From: Mesorhizobium loti
GTDB lineage: Bacteria; Pseudomonadota; Alphaproteobacteria; Rhizobiales; Rhizobiaceae
Assembly (NCBI GenBank): GCA_002356515.1
Contig: AP017605.1
Location: forward strand, 3,791,001-3,855,000
Length of the DNA stretch: 64,000 nucleotides
Reading direction: 5' to 3'
This document shows positions 11,922 through 22,286 of the stretch, in pieces. The translations under genes were made by a program, and so were the position numbers. Within the stretch, counting starts at the first letter, position 1, and each line of letters starts with the position of its first letter. The notes under the pieces are model-generated. The model worked only from the letters and a program-made list of their open reading frames with translations. It was not told the DNA's origin and searched no databases.

Positions 11922-12578
11922 ATGAAATTTTTTGTCGACACCGCCGACATCAAGGATATCCGTGAACTCAACGATCTGGGACTGCTCGACGGCGTCACCA
12001 CCAATCCGTCGCTGATTCTCAAATCCGGGGGCAAGATCGCCGACGTCACCAAGCAGATCTGCGATATCGTCGCCGGCCCGGTCTCGGCCGAAGTCGTGGC
12101 GACCGAATACAAGGACATGATGGCGGAGGCCGAGGTGCTGGCCAAGATCGCGCCCAATGTCTGCATCAAGGTGCCGCTGACACTGGACGGCCTGAAGGCC
12201 TGCAAGACGATCCGCACCCAGATGAACCGCATGGTCAACGTCACGCTGTGCTTCTCGGCCAACCAGGCGCTGCTCGCCGCCAAGGCCGGCGCCTCGTTCA
12301 TCTCGCCCTTCGTCGGCCGCATCGACGACACCGGCTCGGACGGCATGGAGCTGATCCAGGAGATCCGGCAGATCTACGACAATTACGATTTCCAGACCGA
12401 GATCCTGACCGCTTCGGTGCGCACGGTGAACCACGTCAAGCAGGCGGCGCTGATCGGCGCCGATGTCATCACCGCGCCGCCGGCGACGCTGAAGGCGCTG
12501 GTCAAGCACCCGCTGACCGACAAGGGCCTGGAACAGTTCCTCGCCGACTGGGCAAAGACCGGCCAGAAGATCGGCTGA
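11922..12578 (+). CDS. fsa: Fructose-6-phosphate aldolase / transaldolase (TalC/FSA type)
   Basis: A 218-residue class I aldolase TIM barrel of the short transaldolase family, beginning [20 protein letters not shown] and containing VTTNPSLI. The Schiff-base lysine is K83 in CIKVPLT. It should cleave or transfer three-carbon units between sugar phosphates (pentose phosphate pathway or fructose 6-phosphate). I start it at 11922 because an AGGAG lies eight bases upstream and the family begins here; an upstream in-frame ATG at 11883 lies inside the palindrome. A strong terminator follows. Confidence 0.93.
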   Translation: MKFFVDTADIKDIRELNDLGLLDGVTTNPSLILKSGGKIADVTKQICDIVAGPVSAEVVATEYKDMMAEAEVLAKIAPNVCIKVPLTLDGLKACKTIRTQMNRMVNVTLCFSANQALLAAKAGASFISPFVGRIDDTGSDGMELIQEIRQIYDNYDFQTEILTASVRTVNHVKQAALIGADVITAPPATLKALVKHPLTDKGLEQFLADWAKTGQKIG

Positions 12579-12601
12579 GGTCGCGCTTCCCTCAAGTAAG
12601 A

Positions 12602-12625
12602 AAGGCCGGGCGACCGGCCTTTTTT
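12602..12625 (+). terminator. Rho-independent terminator after fsa
   Basis: AAGGCCGG (12602-12609) pairs exactly with CCGGCCTT (12614-12621) around a GCGA loop, followed by a run of T to 12625. It is 24 bases after the fsa stop. Confidence 0.9.
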
Positions 12626-12665
12626 ATTGTTCAGAAGAAACCGGATCGCCGAAAAGGGCGGCCGA

Positions 12666-15158
12666 TCAATCCGTGCCGTCGTCGTCAGGCGCGGCCGCCG
12701 GCGGGCGCCGACCCATGATGATCTCGCGTTTGCCGACATGGTTGGGCGCGCCGACCAGCCCTTCCTTTTCCATGCGTTCGACCAGGGATGCGGCGCGGTT
12801 GTAGCCGATGCCGAGGCGGCGCTGGATGTAGGACGTCGAACACTTCTTGTCGCGCACCACCACCTTGACCGCTTCGTCATAGCTGGAATCGCCTTCCTCG
12901 GCCGCGACCGATCCCTTGTCGAAGACCGCGCCCTGGTCGTCTTCGACCTCTTCCTCATCCTCGTCGGCGGTCACCGTTTCCAGATATTCCGGACGGCCCT
13001 GCGCCTTCAGATGCGCCACGACATGCTCGACCTCCGCGTCGGAAACGAAGGGGCCGTGCACACGGGAAATGCGGCCGCCACCCATCATGTGCAGCATGTC
13101 GCCCTGACCGAGCAGCTGTTCGGCGCCCTGCTCGCCCAGGATGGTGCGGCTGTCGATCTTGGAGGTGACCTGGAAGGAAATCCGGGTCGGGAAGTTGGCC
13201 TTGATCGTGCCGGTGATGACATCGACCGAGGGACGTTGCGTCGCCATGATGAGATGGATGCCGGCCGCGCGCGCCATCTGCGCCAGGCGCTGGATGGCGC
13301 CTTCGATCTCCTTGCCGGCAACCATCATCAGGTCGGCCATCTCGTCGACGATGACGACGATATAGGGCATCGGCGCCAGGTCGATTTCCTGCTGCTCGAA
13401 CAGCGGCTGGCCGGTGCCCTTTTCGAAGCCGGCCTGCACCGTCATGACGACCGCCTCGCCCTTGTCGCGGGCCTGGGCGGCGCGTTCGTTGTAGCCGTCG
13501 ATGTTGCGCACGCCGAGCCGCGCCATCTTGCGATAGCGGTCCTCCATCTCGCGCACCGCCCATTTGAGCGCGGTGACCGCCTTCTTGGGGTCGGTGACGA
13601 CGGGCGTCAGAAGATGCGGGATGCCGTCATAGACCGAGAGTTCGAGCATCTTGGGATCGACCATGATCAGCCGGCATTCTTCCGGCTTCAGCCGGTAGAG
13701 CAGCGACAGGATCATGGTGTTGATGGCAACCGACTTGCCGGAGCCGGTGGTGCCGGCGACAAGCAGATGCGGCATCTTCGCCAGCTCGGCGATGACAGGC
13801 TCGCCGCCGATCGTCTTGCCAAGGCAAAGCGCCAGCTTGCAGCTGGTCTTGCGGAAACCCTGCGATTCGATCAGCTCGCGGAAATAGACGGTCTCGCGCG
13901 TCTCGTTCGGCAACTCGATGCCGATGACGTTGCGGCCGGGCACGACGGCGACGCGCGCTGAAACCGCCGACATGGAGCGGGCGATATCATCGGCGAGACC
14001 GATGACGCGGGACGATTTGACGCCCGGCGCCGGCTCGAACTCATAGAGGGTGACGACCGGACCGGGGCGAACATGGATGATCTCGCCGCGCACGCCGAAA
14101 TCCTCGAGCACGCTTTCCAGAAGATCGGCATTCTGCTCGAGCCGCTCCTGCGACATGTAGAAGCCCTGCCCTTCCGGCGGCTGCTGCAGCAGCTCTTCCG
14201 AGGGAAGTTCGTACGCCTCGCCCGTCGTGGCCGGCACGATCTTGCCGGCCTTGGGCAGTGGCGCGGACACGCGCACGGCCGGAGCCTGCCCGGCCTCCCC
14301 CGCGACCTGCGCCGGAGCGGCACTGCCCGCGACAGCGGGAGCTGCAACCGCCATCTGGGCCCGTCGCGGTGCGCTGCTCGCCACCGGCTGGACCACGGCT
14401 TCGTTCGAGTTGGCCGGACGGACTTCCGGCGGGGCAGACGGAGCCTGCTGGCCTGGAAGGCAGTCGATCACACGGAACAATGCGGTCGGATCGGCCATGG
14501 ACGCGGCGCGGACGTCGACCCGTGGGGAGACAACCGGCGCTGCCCGACGTGGAGCTGGGACCGCTCGAGGCGCCGGCAACGGGCTCTCGATCATGTAAGG
14601 CGCCATGAGCTCGAAGAAGACGTGATTCGACAGATAGGGCCAGCGCACGGTTTCGCGGCCTGGTGTCTTGACCGGCGCTGTCGTTGCCTGGGCGGACGCC
14701 GCCGGTGCGGATGTCCGTGCCGGCGCGGCCGTCCTCGGACCAACCGGCGCAACAGCCCGCGCCTTTTCGCTGGTATGCCCGGCTGGGATGGATGGTACGG
14801 ACGAGCCAGGAGGCCGGCTGCCCGTCTGCGGGGGCAAGGCGTGGGACGCCGCGGTGGATTTTGCCATCGCCTGCGGCGCCGGCGGCGCTAGTGGCTCACT
14901 TTGCTCGGCGGCAATCTGGTCGCGTTCCGGACGGCGCGTATTGGCCTCATAATCCGGCGTGCGCGTAAACCGCACATTGGGCGCCAGGAAGAAATAGTCC
15001 TGCCAGGCAGGGCTTTCGTTGCCGCCGAGATCAACAGGTGGCGGGAGATTGCTGGCCTTGGCCGCGCCGGGCTGCTGGCCGTTGAAACGCTTTCCCTCGG
15101 GGTCATCGGGCGAAGCTGACTTCAATGAATTGACCCGAGGAAAACGCTTGGATTCCAT
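12666..15158 (-). CDS. ftsK: FtsK/SpoIIIE DNA translocase lacking the membrane domain
   Basis: A hexameric ATP-driven DNA pump that helps resolve and segregate chromosome termini at division. The first 300 or so residues are Pro/Ala-rich and of low complexity, with no hydrophobic segment. The alpha-beta motor follows, with Walker A GTTGSGKS at about residues 469-476 and the [19 protein letters not shown] region. A gamma winged-helix domain near the C terminus ([20 protein letters not shown]) is expected to read oriented chromosome signals. Classical FtsK has four or more transmembrane helices; here there are none and no upstream gene that could supply them. The ATG at 15158 gives 830 residues; a TTG two codons earlier is possible. 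Confidence 0.93.
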   Translation of the reverse strand: MESKRFPRVNSLKSASPDDPEGKRFNGQQPGAAKASNLPPPVDLGGNESPAWQDYFFLAPNVRFTRTPDYEANTRRPERDQIAAEQSEPLAPPAPQAMAKSTAASHALPPQTGSRPPGSSVPSIPAGHTSEKARAVAPVGPRTAAPARTSAPAASAQATTAPVKTPGRETVRWPYLSNHVFFELMAPYMIESPLPAPRAVPAPRRAAPVVSPRVDVRAASMADPTALFRVIDCLPGQQAPSAPPEVRPANSNEAVVQPVASSAPRRAQMAVAAPAVAGSAAPAQVAGEAGQAPAVRVSAPLPKAGKIVPATTGEAYELPSEELLQQPPEGQGFYMSQERLEQNADLLESVLEDFGVRGEIIHVRPGPVVTLYEFEPAPGVKSSRVIGLADDIARSMSAVSARVAVVPGRNVIGIELPNETRETVYFRELIESQGFRKTSCKLALCLGKTIGGEPVIAELAKMPHLLVAGTTGSGKSVAINTMILSLLYRLKPEECRLIMVDPKMLELSVYDGIPHLLTPVVTDPKKAVTALKWAVREMEDRYRKMARLGVRNIDGYNERAAQARDKGEAVVMTVQAGFEKGTGQPLFEQQEIDLAPMPYIVVIVDEMADLMMVAGKEIEGAIQRLAQMARAAGIHLIMATQRPSVDVITGTIKANFPTRISFQVTSKIDSRTILGEQGAEQLLGQGDMLHMMGGGRISRVHGPFVSDAEVEHVVAHLKAQGRPEYLETVTADEDEEEVEDDQGAVFDKGSVAAEEGDSSYDEAVKVVVRDKKCSTSYIQRRLGIGYNRAASLVERMEKEGLVGAPNHVGKREIIMGRRPPAAAPDDDGTD

Positions 15159-15425
15159 TCTCAAGACTCACTCTGAAACGTCTGCTGAGACATAGGGAGC
15201 GAGTGGTTAACAGTTGCTTCCCGTCAGCACCTTTGGAGCGACCGAAATGCATCTTTCACAGCGATGTGTGGGATCCGGATTCGAGCAGCCAATCGTCATT
15301 CGGCGATCACCGCGCCATCCAATACGTCGAGCTAAAAAGGTGAGCTGAAAATAGGGTGCTCGGCCGCTGCGGGGCGGCCGGACACCAGGATCGAAAGGTC
15401 GTCTTCCGTGAAACGAAAAGCGGCG

Positions 15426-16004
15426 CTAGCTGGCCGCCTTGCCGTGCCGGACCAGATCCTGGGCGATGGACAGTTGCAGGGCCTCGGCCAGTTCACGCGC
15501 GGCGCGATTTTCGGCGTCGATCTGCGCCCGGTACGAGGCAAATTCCTGGCGTGGCCTGTCGAACGACGAGGTGATCGCGCGCTTGCCGACCGTGATGACG
15601 GCACCGGTTTTCATATCGGTCAGCGTATAGCTGGCGTTCAGCGTCACCGAACCGGCGGTGGGCTCGTCTTCGTCGGTTCCAACCTGCACGAGCGCCGCCG
15701 AATCGACGGCTTCGGTCACGGTGAGATCGAGCGAATAAAGCGGCGAGGCCGGTTCGCCGGCGCCACGCCCAAAGCCGAAGATCAGATTGTTGCGCACCTG
15801 TTGGGCGTAACGCGTCTTGACCGGCTTGATGGCGATCGACGCCAGTTCGGTATTGGCGGTCGAGCCCGTCGACAACGGTGCGTTGGAATAGAGCGGCCGC
15901 ACCGTGCAGGCCGAAACCAGCGCAAGCGCACCGACAAGGCCGGCAAGCGCAACGCGGCGCAGCAGACGGCTCAGCTCCGTCTTTTCCCGATCAGGCAACG
16001 ACAT
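15426..16004 (-). CDS. lptE: LPS-assembly lipoprotein LptE
   Basis: A 192-residue lipoprotein with a positively charged N terminus, a hydrophobic core and lipobox LVSAC (lipidation at C33), followed by [11 protein letters not shown], the usual start of alphaproteobacterial LptE. It should plug the LptD barrel and help deliver LPS to the outer membrane. Its first 14 bases overlap the end of leuS on the same strand, so translation is probably coupled. Downstream, 260 bases with no visible gene separate it from ftsK. Confidence 0.85.
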   Translation of the reverse strand: MSLPDREKTELSRLLRRVALAGLVGALALVSACTVRPLYSNAPLSTGSTANTELASIAIKPVKTRYAQQVRNNLIFGFGRGAGEPASPLYSLDLTVTEAVDSAALVQVGTDEDEPTAGSVTLNASYTLTDMKTGAVITVGKRAITSSFDRPRQEFASYRAQIDAENRAARELAEALQLSIAQDLVRHGKAAS

Positions 16005-18615
16005 TGACGATCCTCTGCGGCACGATGATCACCTTGCGCGGTGCCTTACCTTCGAGCGCTTTCTGCACGAAGTCGAGAGCCAATACCGCTTTTTCGACCG
16101 CACCTTGGTCCGCGTCGCGGGCAATTGTCAAATCCCCCCGCTTCTTGCCGTTGACCTGCACCGGATAGGTCACTTCGTTGTCGACGACCAGCGCCGGATC
16201 GAAGACCGGCCACGGCCGTTCGGCGACCAGATCGGTGCCGCCGAGCGTCTCCCAGCACTCTTCGGCCAGATGCGGCATCACAGGCGCGATCAGATGCACC
16301 AGGATCTCGACCGCCTGGCGGCAGGCGCCTTGCAGTGCCGGATCGGCCTTGCCTTCCGCCACCTGGTTGAGCGGCGTGGTCAGCACGTTGGCCAGTTCAT
16401 AGATGCGCGCGATGGCACGGTTGAAGCCGAGCTTCTCGATGTCCTCGCCGACCGCTTTCAGGATCTTGTGCGTGGCCTTCGAGACCGCTCCCGCCTCACC
16501 GGCGTCAGCCGCAGCAGGCTTGACACCTGCCAGCGTCTCGGCCGCCGTCGACACCAGACGCCAGATGCGCTGCATGAAGCGATGCGCGCCGGCGGCGCCA
16601 TCATCGGTCCATTCGACATCGCGCTCGGGCGGCGAATCCGACAGCATGAACCAGCGCGCCGTGTCGGCGCCGTAGCCGTCGGTGATGTCTTCCGGGCTCA
16701 CCGTGTTCTTCTTCGACTTCGACATCTTCTCCAGCGGGCCGATGGTGACAGCCTCGCCGGTGGCGATGTCGAAGGCCCGGCGTTCGCCGTCGACGCCCTC
16801 CAGCCGCACCTCGGTCGGCGCCAGCCAGCGGCCGTTCGAAGCCGATCCGACGCGATAGGTTTCGTGCACCACCATGCCTTGCGTGAACAGACCCTTGAAC
16901 GGCTCGGCCAGGTCGACATGGCCGGTCTCGCGCATGGCGCGGGTGAAGAAGCGCGAATAGAGCAGATGCAGGATCGCGTGCTCGATGCCGCCAATATACT
17001 GGTCGACCGGCAGCCATTCGTTGGCCGCCTTGGGATCGGTCGGCTCATGCGCCCAGGGCGCGGTGAAGCGGGCGAAATACCAGGACGAATCGACGAACGT
17101 GTCCATCGTATCGGTCTCGCGGCGCGCATCGCCACCGCATTGCGGGCATTTCACGTGCCGCCAGGTCGGGTGCCTGTCGAGCGGATTGCCCGGCCGGTCG
17201 AAATCGACATCGTCCGGCAGCTTGACCGGCAGGTCGGCCTTGGGAACCGGCACCACGCCGCAATCCTCGCAATGGATCATCGGGATCGGGCAGCCCCAGT
17301 AGCGCTGGCGCGAAATACCCCAGTCGCGCAGGCGGAAATTGACCTTGCGCTCGGCCATCGGCCGGTTGCCGATCGTTTTCTGCTCCAAGAGCTTCGCCAC
17401 CTCGTCGAAGGCGCGATCCGGCTTGATGCCGTCGAGGAAGCGTGAATTGATCATCACGCCGTCGTCGACATAGGCTTCCTCGATGATCTGGAAGGTCTTC
17501 GCATCGCCGCCTTCCGGCATCACCACCGGGATCACCGGCAGGCCGTATTTGTTGGCGAAGTCGAGATCGCGCTGATCGCCGGACGGGCAGCCGAAAATGG
17601 CGCCGGTGCCGTATTCCATCAGCACGAAATTGGCGACATAGACAGGCAGCGTCCAGCTGTCGTCGAACGGATGGACGACGCGGATGCCAGTGTCGAAACC
17701 CTTCTTCTCGGCCGTCTCCAGTGCGGCCACCGAGGTGCCCATATGGCGGACCTCGTCGATGAACTTCGCCAGCTCCGGATTGGTCTCGGCGGCCTTTTTG
17801 GCCAGCGGATGATCGGCGGCGACGGCCATGAAGGAGGCGCCGAAGATGGTGTCGGGCCGCGTCGTATAGACTTCCAGCTCATGCTCGCCGGCAACGTCCG
17901 ACGCCAGCGGCCAGCGGATCAGCAGGCCTTCCGAACGGCCGATCCAATTCTGCTGCATCAGCTTCACTTTTTCCGGCCATTCGTCGAGGCCGTCGAGCGA
18001 ATCCAGCAGGTCCTGCGCATAGTCGGTGATCTTGAAGAACCACTGCGTCAGCTCGCGCTGTTCGACCAGCGCGCCCGAGCGCCAGCCGCGCCCGTCGATG
18101 ACCTGTTCGTTGGCGAGCACCGTCATGTCCTCCGGGTCCCAGTTGACCTTGGAGGATTTGCGCGTCACCAGCCCCTTCTCGACGAAATCGAGGAACAGCA
18201 TCTGCTGGCGGTGGTAGTAATCGACATCGCAGGTGGCGAATTCGCGTGCCCAGTCCAGTGACAGGCCCATCACCTTGAGCTGCTCGCGCATGGTGGCGAT
18301 GTTCTGGTAGGTCCATTCCTTGGGATGGACCTTGTTCTGCATCGCCGCGTTCTCGGCCGGCATGCCGAAGGCGTCCCAGCCCATCGGGTGCAGCACGTTG
18401 AACCCTTTGGCCCGCTTGTAGCGCGCCACCACGTCGCCCATCGTGTAATTGCGGGTATGGCCGATATGGATGCGCCCCGACGGATAGGGGAACATCTCGA
18501 GCACGTAGTATTTCGGCTTCGGGTCGTCATTGCGCGCTTCGAACAGCTTCTTCTCGGCCCAGGCCTTCTGCCATTTGGGTTCTGACGCGCGCGGATTGTA
18601 TCGTTCGGTTGCCAT
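15991..18615 (-). CDS. leuS: Leucyl-tRNA synthetase
   Basis: An 874-residue class I aminoacyl-tRNA synthetase. The HIGH box is HIGH at residues 50-53 ([11 protein letters not shown]) and the KMSKS box is KMSKS at about 630. The CP1 editing domain lies between them, with a zinc-like segment (CEDCG, CPQCG), and the ending [16 protein letters not shown] is typical. Length is normal. It overlaps lptE by 14 bases and is divergent from the yggS-like gene. Confidence 0.98.
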   Translation of the reverse strand: MATERYNPRASEPKWQKAWAEKKLFEARNDDPKPKYYVLEMFPYPSGRIHIGHTRNYTMGDVVARYKRAKGFNVLHPMGWDAFGMPAENAAMQNKVHPKEWTYQNIATMREQLKVMGLSLDWAREFATCDVDYYHRQQMLFLDFVEKGLVTRKSSKVNWDPEDMTVLANEQVIDGRGWRSGALVEQRELTQWFFKITDYAQDLLDSLDGLDEWPEKVKLMQQNWIGRSEGLLIRWPLASDVAGEHELEVYTTRPDTIFGASFMAVAADHPLAKKAAETNPELAKFIDEVRHMGTSVAALETAEKKGFDTGIRVVHPFDDSWTLPVYVANFVLMEYGTGAIFGCPSGDQRDLDFANKYGLPVIPVVMPEGGDAKTFQIIEEAYVDDGVMINSRFLDGIKPDRAFDEVAKLLEQKTIGNRPMAERKVNFRLRDWGISRQRYWGCPIPMIHCEDCGVVPVPKADLPVKLPDDVDFDRPGNPLDRHPTWRHVKCPQCGGDARRETDTMDTFVDSSWYFARFTAPWAHEPTDPKAANEWLPVDQYIGGIEHAILHLLYSRFFTRAMRETGHVDLAEPFKGLFTQGMVVHETYRVGSASNGRWLAPTEVRLEGVDGERRAFDIATGEAVTIGPLEKMSKSKKNTVSPEDITDGYGADTARWFMLSDSPPERDVEWTDDGAAGAHRFMQRIWRLVSTAAETLAGVKPAAADAGEAGAVSKATHKILKAVGEDIEKLGFNRAIARIYELANVLTTPLNQVAEGKADPALQGACRQAVEILVHLIAPVMPHLAEECWETLGGTDLVAERPWPVFDPALVVDNEVTYPVQVNGKKRGDLTIARDADQGAVEKAVLALDFVQKALEGKAPRKVIIVPQRIVNVVA

Positions 18616-18771
18616 GGGACGTTTTTCACTTAAAAGCAGGCGCGAACCGCGGGCGATCGGCTGTGCGGTTCAGGGAATGTGGTCCGGGTGTTCACCATGG
18701 TTTGGCAAACCCGTCAACCATATGGGTATCGCGACGGCTAAAAACGCGGGTCAAAACAGCGGGATTTGCAT

Positions 18772-19434
18772 ATGGGTGACACCGTTCAGCAGTTTTTCGC
18801 GGTCAAGGCGAAGATCGCCGCCGCCGAGCAGGAAGCCCGCCGCGAGGCCGGCGCGGTGACGCTGGTGGCCGTCTCCAAGACTTTTGATGCCGCCGACATC
18901 CGGCCGGTGATAGAGGCCGGCCAGCGCGTCTTCGGCGAGAACCGCGTGCAGGAGGCGCAAGGCAAATGGCCTGAGCTGAAGCAGGCCTTTGCCGATATCG
19001 AACTGCATCTCATCGGTCCGCTGCAGTCGAACAAGGCCAAGGAGGCGGCGGCGCTGTTCGACGTCATCGAGACAGTCGACCGCGAGAAAATCGCCGCCGA
19101 ACTCGCCAAGGAGATCGCCAGGCAAGGCCGCGCCCCGAAACTCTATGTCCAGGTCAACACCGGTTCGGAGCCGCAGAAGGCCGGCATCGAACCTCGTGAC
19201 GCGGTGGCCTTCGTCGCCCGCTGCCGCGATGTCCACGGCCTCGCCATCGAAGGCTTGATGTGCATCCCGCCGGCCGACGAGAACCCCGGCCCGCACTTTG
19301 CCCTGCTGGAGAAACTGGCGCGCGAGGCCGGCGTCGAAAAGCTGTCGATGGGCATGTCCGGCGACTATGAGACGGCGATTGCCTTCGGCGCCACCAGCGT
19401 CAGGGTCGGTTCAGCGATTTTTGGTAGCCGATAG
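18772..19434 (+). CDS. YggS-family pyridoxal phosphate homeostasis protein
   Basis: A 220-residue single-domain TIM-barrel protein of the PLPBP/YggS group. The PLP lysine is K36 in LVAVSKTF, and the motifs GENRVQEA, HLIGPLQSNK and LSMGMSGDYETAI are all present. It has no known catalytic activity; family members keep vitamin B6 and amino acid pools in balance. I start it at the ATG at 18772. It is divergent from leuS. Confidence 0.93.
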   Translation: MGDTVQQFFAVKAKIAAAEQEARREAGAVTLVAVSKTFDAADIRPVIEAGQRVFGENRVQEAQGKWPELKQAFADIELHLIGPLQSNKAKEAAALFDVIETVDREKIAAELAKEIARQGRAPKLYVQVNTGSEPQKAGIEPRDAVAFVARCRDVHGLAIEGLMCIPPADENPGPHFALLEKLAREAGVEKLSMGMSGDYETAIAFGATSVRVGSAIFGSR

Positions 19435-19487
19435 TCCCTCTGCAGAGTCTGGTATATGCTTGCTAAGCCATTCAGCGAGCAGTCCTC

Positions 19488-19742
19488 ATGAACTGGGATA
19501 TTCAGAGCGCAAAGAGCGATCTCTCGAAGCTGTTGAGACAGTTGCGAGAAAAGGGACCGCAAACCATTACCGTGCATGGAAAGCCGGCTGCCTTCGTCCT
19601 GGCTGTTGAGGACTATGAACGGTTGATCGGGGCAAAACCCTCGCTTGGGCAATATCTTCTTTCCGGTCCCGGGTGGGATGAAGACTTCGCCGAGAAGGTC
19701 AATCGCCGCTCAAACACGATGATCCGAGCCATCGATCTCTGA
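19488..19742 (+). CDS. Phd/YefM-type antitoxin without a visible toxin partner
   Basis: An 84-residue protein whose N-terminal MNWDIQSAKSDLSKLLRQL and TVHGKPAAFVLAVEDYERL are the usual DNA-binding half of Phd/YefM antitoxins. The C-terminal 25 residues (GWDEDFAEKVNRRSNTM) would be the toxin-contacting tail. Such genes normally overlap a PIN, RelE or Doc toxin gene; here the next 150 bases contain no such frame and the following gene is a reductase. It may be a relic, an autonomous repressor, or the immunity gene for a toxin elsewhere. Confidence 0.75.
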   Translation: MNWDIQSAKSDLSKLLRQLREKGPQTITVHGKPAAFVLAVEDYERLIGAKPSLGQYLLSGPGWDEDFAEKVNRRSNTMIRAIDL

Positions 19743-19891
19743 CAAATTCTGACACCACCATCGGAAATGCAGCGGTAGTGACGATCGACCGGGGATGGTC
19801 CAGCTTGAAAGGTTCATTGCGCCACCACTGGAAACGAAACGTTCCGTTCCTATTTGTTTTGTGTCCTCACAATTCTCCTGGAGCCTCCACC

Positions 19892-20941
19892 ATGCGCTAC
19901 AACCAGCTTGGCAATACGGGGATGTTCGTCTCCGAACTGTGCCTCGGCACCATGACCTTCGGCGCCGCCGGCGAAAATGCCCAATGGGGCCTGATCGCCA
20001 GCCTCGACCAGAAGGGCGTCAACGAGATCGTCGGCCGCTCGATCGCCGCCGGCGTCAATTTCTTCGACACGGCCGATGTCTACTCATTTGGCCAATCCGA
20101 ACGCTTGCTCGGCCAGTCGCTCAAGGACCTTGGCGTCGCCAGGTCGAGCGTGGTCATCGCCACCAAGGTGCATGGCGCCATGGGCCAGGGCCCGAACGAG
20201 CGCGGCTCGTCGCGCGGCCACATTATGGATTCGGTCGATGCCAGCCTCGAACGGCTGCAGCTCGACCATATCGATCTCTATCAGCTGCACGGCACCGACG
20301 CGGTGACGCCGATCGACGAGACGCTGAGGGCGCTCGACGATCTCGTTGCCAGCGGCAAGGTCCGTTATGTCGGCGTGTCCAACTGGGCGGCGTGGCGCAT
20401 CGCCAAGGCGCTCGGCATCGCCGACCGTAAGGGTTTTGCCCGTTTCGAGACCATCCAGTCCTATTATTCGATCGCCGGCCGCGACCTTGAGCGCGAGATC
20501 GTGCCGCTCATCAACGAGGAGAAACTCGGCCTGATGGTGTGGTCGCCGATGGCCGGCGGCCTGCTGTCCGGCAAATACGGCCCCGGCGCGCCCGGCAATG
20601 GCGAGGGCCGCCGCGCGTCCTTCAACTTCCCGCCGGTCAACGAGGATCGCGCCTGGGCGGCCGTCGCCGTCATGCGCGAGATCGCGAAAAAGCATAATGT
20701 GAGTGTCGCCACCGTGGCGCTCGGCTATGTCCTGGCCAAGTCTTTCGTGATGAGCGTGATCATCGGCGCCAACCGCATGGATCAGCTCGAACAAAACCTT
20801 GCCGCGGCTGAAGTGAAGCTCGATGCGGATGATCTCGCCAAACTGGACGAGGTCAGCGCGCTGCCGGCCGAATATCCCGGCTGGATGTTGGAGCGCCAGG
20901 CAGTTGGCCGCCGCCCGGCGCCGTTCGTGCCGAAGGGGTAG
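19892..20941 (+). CDS. Aldo/keto reductase
   Basis: A 349-residue NADPH-dependent oxidoreductase TIM barrel. It shows the DTADVYSFGQSE segment with the catalytic Asp and Tyr, K in VIATKVHG, H in LYQLHG, and the cofactor-binding SVIIGANRMDQLEQNL near the C terminus. The ATG at 19892 has GGAG eight bases upstream and starts MRYNQLGNTGM, the family pattern; an open extension of 38 codons upstream is rejected. The substrate is unknown. A terminator follows. Confidence 0.9.
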   Translation: MRYNQLGNTGMFVSELCLGTMTFGAAGENAQWGLIASLDQKGVNEIVGRSIAAGVNFFDTADVYSFGQSERLLGQSLKDLGVARSSVVIATKVHGAMGQGPNERGSSRGHIMDSVDASLERLQLDHIDLYQLHGTDAVTPIDETLRALDDLVASGKVRYVGVSNWAAWRIAKALGIADRKGFARFETIQSYYSIAGRDLEREIVPLINEEKLGLMVWSPMAGGLLSGKYGPGAPGNGEGRRASFNFPPVNEDRAWAAVAVMREIAKKHNVSVATVALGYVLAKSFVMSVIIGANRMDQLEQNLAAAEVKLDADDLAKLDEVSALPAEYPGWMLERQAVGRRPAPFVPKG

Positions 20942-20968
20942 TCCGTCTCCAACACAACGCGATTTTCC

Positions 20969-21004
20969 AAAGGCCGCGCGTCCCTTCGGGCACGCGGCTT
21001 TTTC
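20969..21004 (+). terminator. Terminator-like hairpin after the reductase gene
   Basis: AAGGCCGCG (20970-20978) pairs with CGCGGCTT (20993-21000) with one bulge, with a second short stem TCCC/GGG capped by TTCG inside, then five T. It is 30-60 bases after the stop codon. Confidence 0.65.
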
Positions 21005-21058
21005 GCGCTTCGTCAAGGCCGCACGCCTTGTACCGGGCACGGGTTCGCAGCTACCATC

Positions 21059-21400
21059 ATGACGCCGGAGCAGCGTACCGGGATGTCAGGGGCGACGATG
21101 GCACCATCCGCCGAGGAATTTCGAGCCGAGATTGTCGAGATCATGGCTGATCGCCAGGCCGCGGCTTCCGCCAGCCCTTACGATTGGAAAGTCTGCGTTG
21201 GCGCGGTCAGTGCCGCGCGAGGCGAATTTGAAAAGGTCGCCGTCGCCGGTACGGCGCATGACTACGCAGCCGCCGTGATTGCTCATTTGGAGCGGCTGCG
21301 GGACGCGTATTATGACCCGGATGGCGAATACACGTCCGGGCGATCGGACATCGGCACCGTCATTGAAAAGATCAGGAAAGCCTTGAAGGCTATCACCTGA
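21059..21400 (+). CDS. Hypothetical protein of 113 residues
   Basis: A small, mixed alpha/beta, soluble-looking protein with no signal peptide or membrane segment. It contains an YYDPDGEYTSGRSDIGTVIE stretch and no motif I recognise. The start at 21059 is uncertain; ATGs at residues 9 and 14 are equally possible. It is convergent with the degenerate metallopeptidase gene, 38 bases away. Codon use looks like that of its neighbours. Function is not known. Confidence 0.5.
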   Translation: MTPEQRTGMSGATMAPSAEEFRAEIVEIMADRQAAASASPYDWKVCVGAVSAARGEFEKVAVAGTAHDYAAAVIAHLERLRDAYYDPDGEYTSGRSDIGTVIEKIRKALKAIT

Positions 21401-21438
21401 TGATGGCGCACCTCACCCGGAGTTGGATAGGCTCGGTA

Positions 21439-22164
21439 TTAAAGCGGATTGGCAAAAGTATTGCAGTCCGCGATGGCTTTTCCGGCAAGGCCCCGATCAA
21501 ACCAGCGGATCCTCTGTTCTGAGGTGCCGTGCCTCTTGGCCGTCGAATTTCCGGAGGCATTGGCGGCCCGATCGTCTCCAAGAGATCGCAGCAGTTCTCT
21601 GGCTTGGGTCAGATCGCTGTCTTCCAACAACCCCTTGTCCTGAACGTAGCGGCTCCACAGTCCGGCAAAACAATCGGCCTGCAGTTCGACCTGTTCCGAC
21701 CGGATGATGGCGGCTTGCTGGTCACCGTCGGCGACAAGCTGCTGCGGAACGGCCGAGATGTTCTGCACGTGGTACGCAACCTCCCGGGCGACAATCAACG
21801 CCTTGGCGAAATCTCCGGTCAAACCGACCTCTCCAAGCTCGGGGAACGCCGGATCGAGATAAATCCTGTGGTCTGCCGCGCAGTATGATGTCCCTGAAAC
21901 GGCACCGCATGCGGTGGCGATGAAGCCGGTGAACAGCACCAGCTTGGGCTCCTCGTAAGTCGATCCGCCGGCTTTGAAGGTGGCGCCCCAGAAATCCTCC
22001 GTTTCCGCCAGCACCACCGAGACGAGCTGCTTGACGTCGTCATTTCCGGCGTTTGCGGCAGGCACGGCTGTTGTCGAGGCCTCGGCTGCCTCGGAGATCG
22101 TTGGGGCATGCAGCCATGTCGCGATGGCTAGCAGGGATGCCGTGACCAAGGACAAGCGGACCAA
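21439..22164 (-). CDS. YpfJ-type neutral metallopeptidase homologue with a broken HEXXH motif
   Basis: A 241-residue secreted protein; the first 27 residues form a signal peptide (SLLAIATWLHAPTISEAAEA). The body matches the putative neutral zinc metallopeptidase family: CGAVSGTSYCAADHRIYLDP, then the motif region, then QVELQADCFAGLW. In the family the active site reads HEXGHHVQ; here it is REVAYHVQN (R127, E128, Y131), so both zinc-ligand histidines of HEXXH are gone while the glutamate and the later ELQAD segment remain. It is probably a pseudoenzyme. A possible role is substrate or envelope binding, but that is inference. Confidence 0.8.
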   Translation of the reverse strand: MVRLSLVTASLLAIATWLHAPTISEAAEASTTAVPAANAGNDDVKQLVSVVLAETEDFWGATFKAGGSTYEEPKLVLFTGFIATACGAVSGTSYCAADHRIYLDPAFPELGEVGLTGDFAKALIVAREVAYHVQNISAVPQQLVADGDQQAAIIRSEQVELQADCFAGLWSRYVQDKGLLEDSDLTQARELLRSLGDDRAANASGNSTAKRHGTSEQRIRWFDRGLAGKAIADCNTFANPL

Positions 22165-22286
22165 ATCACGCCTCCTGAATTGCCAACGCTTTCGGTGCCT
22201 GGGCGCGGGGCGCCTGCTATGACCGGGCAGGAATCCATATCCTGCCCCTGCTGGGTTGTCGAACGGACCTTGAAAACCGCGCTTCG

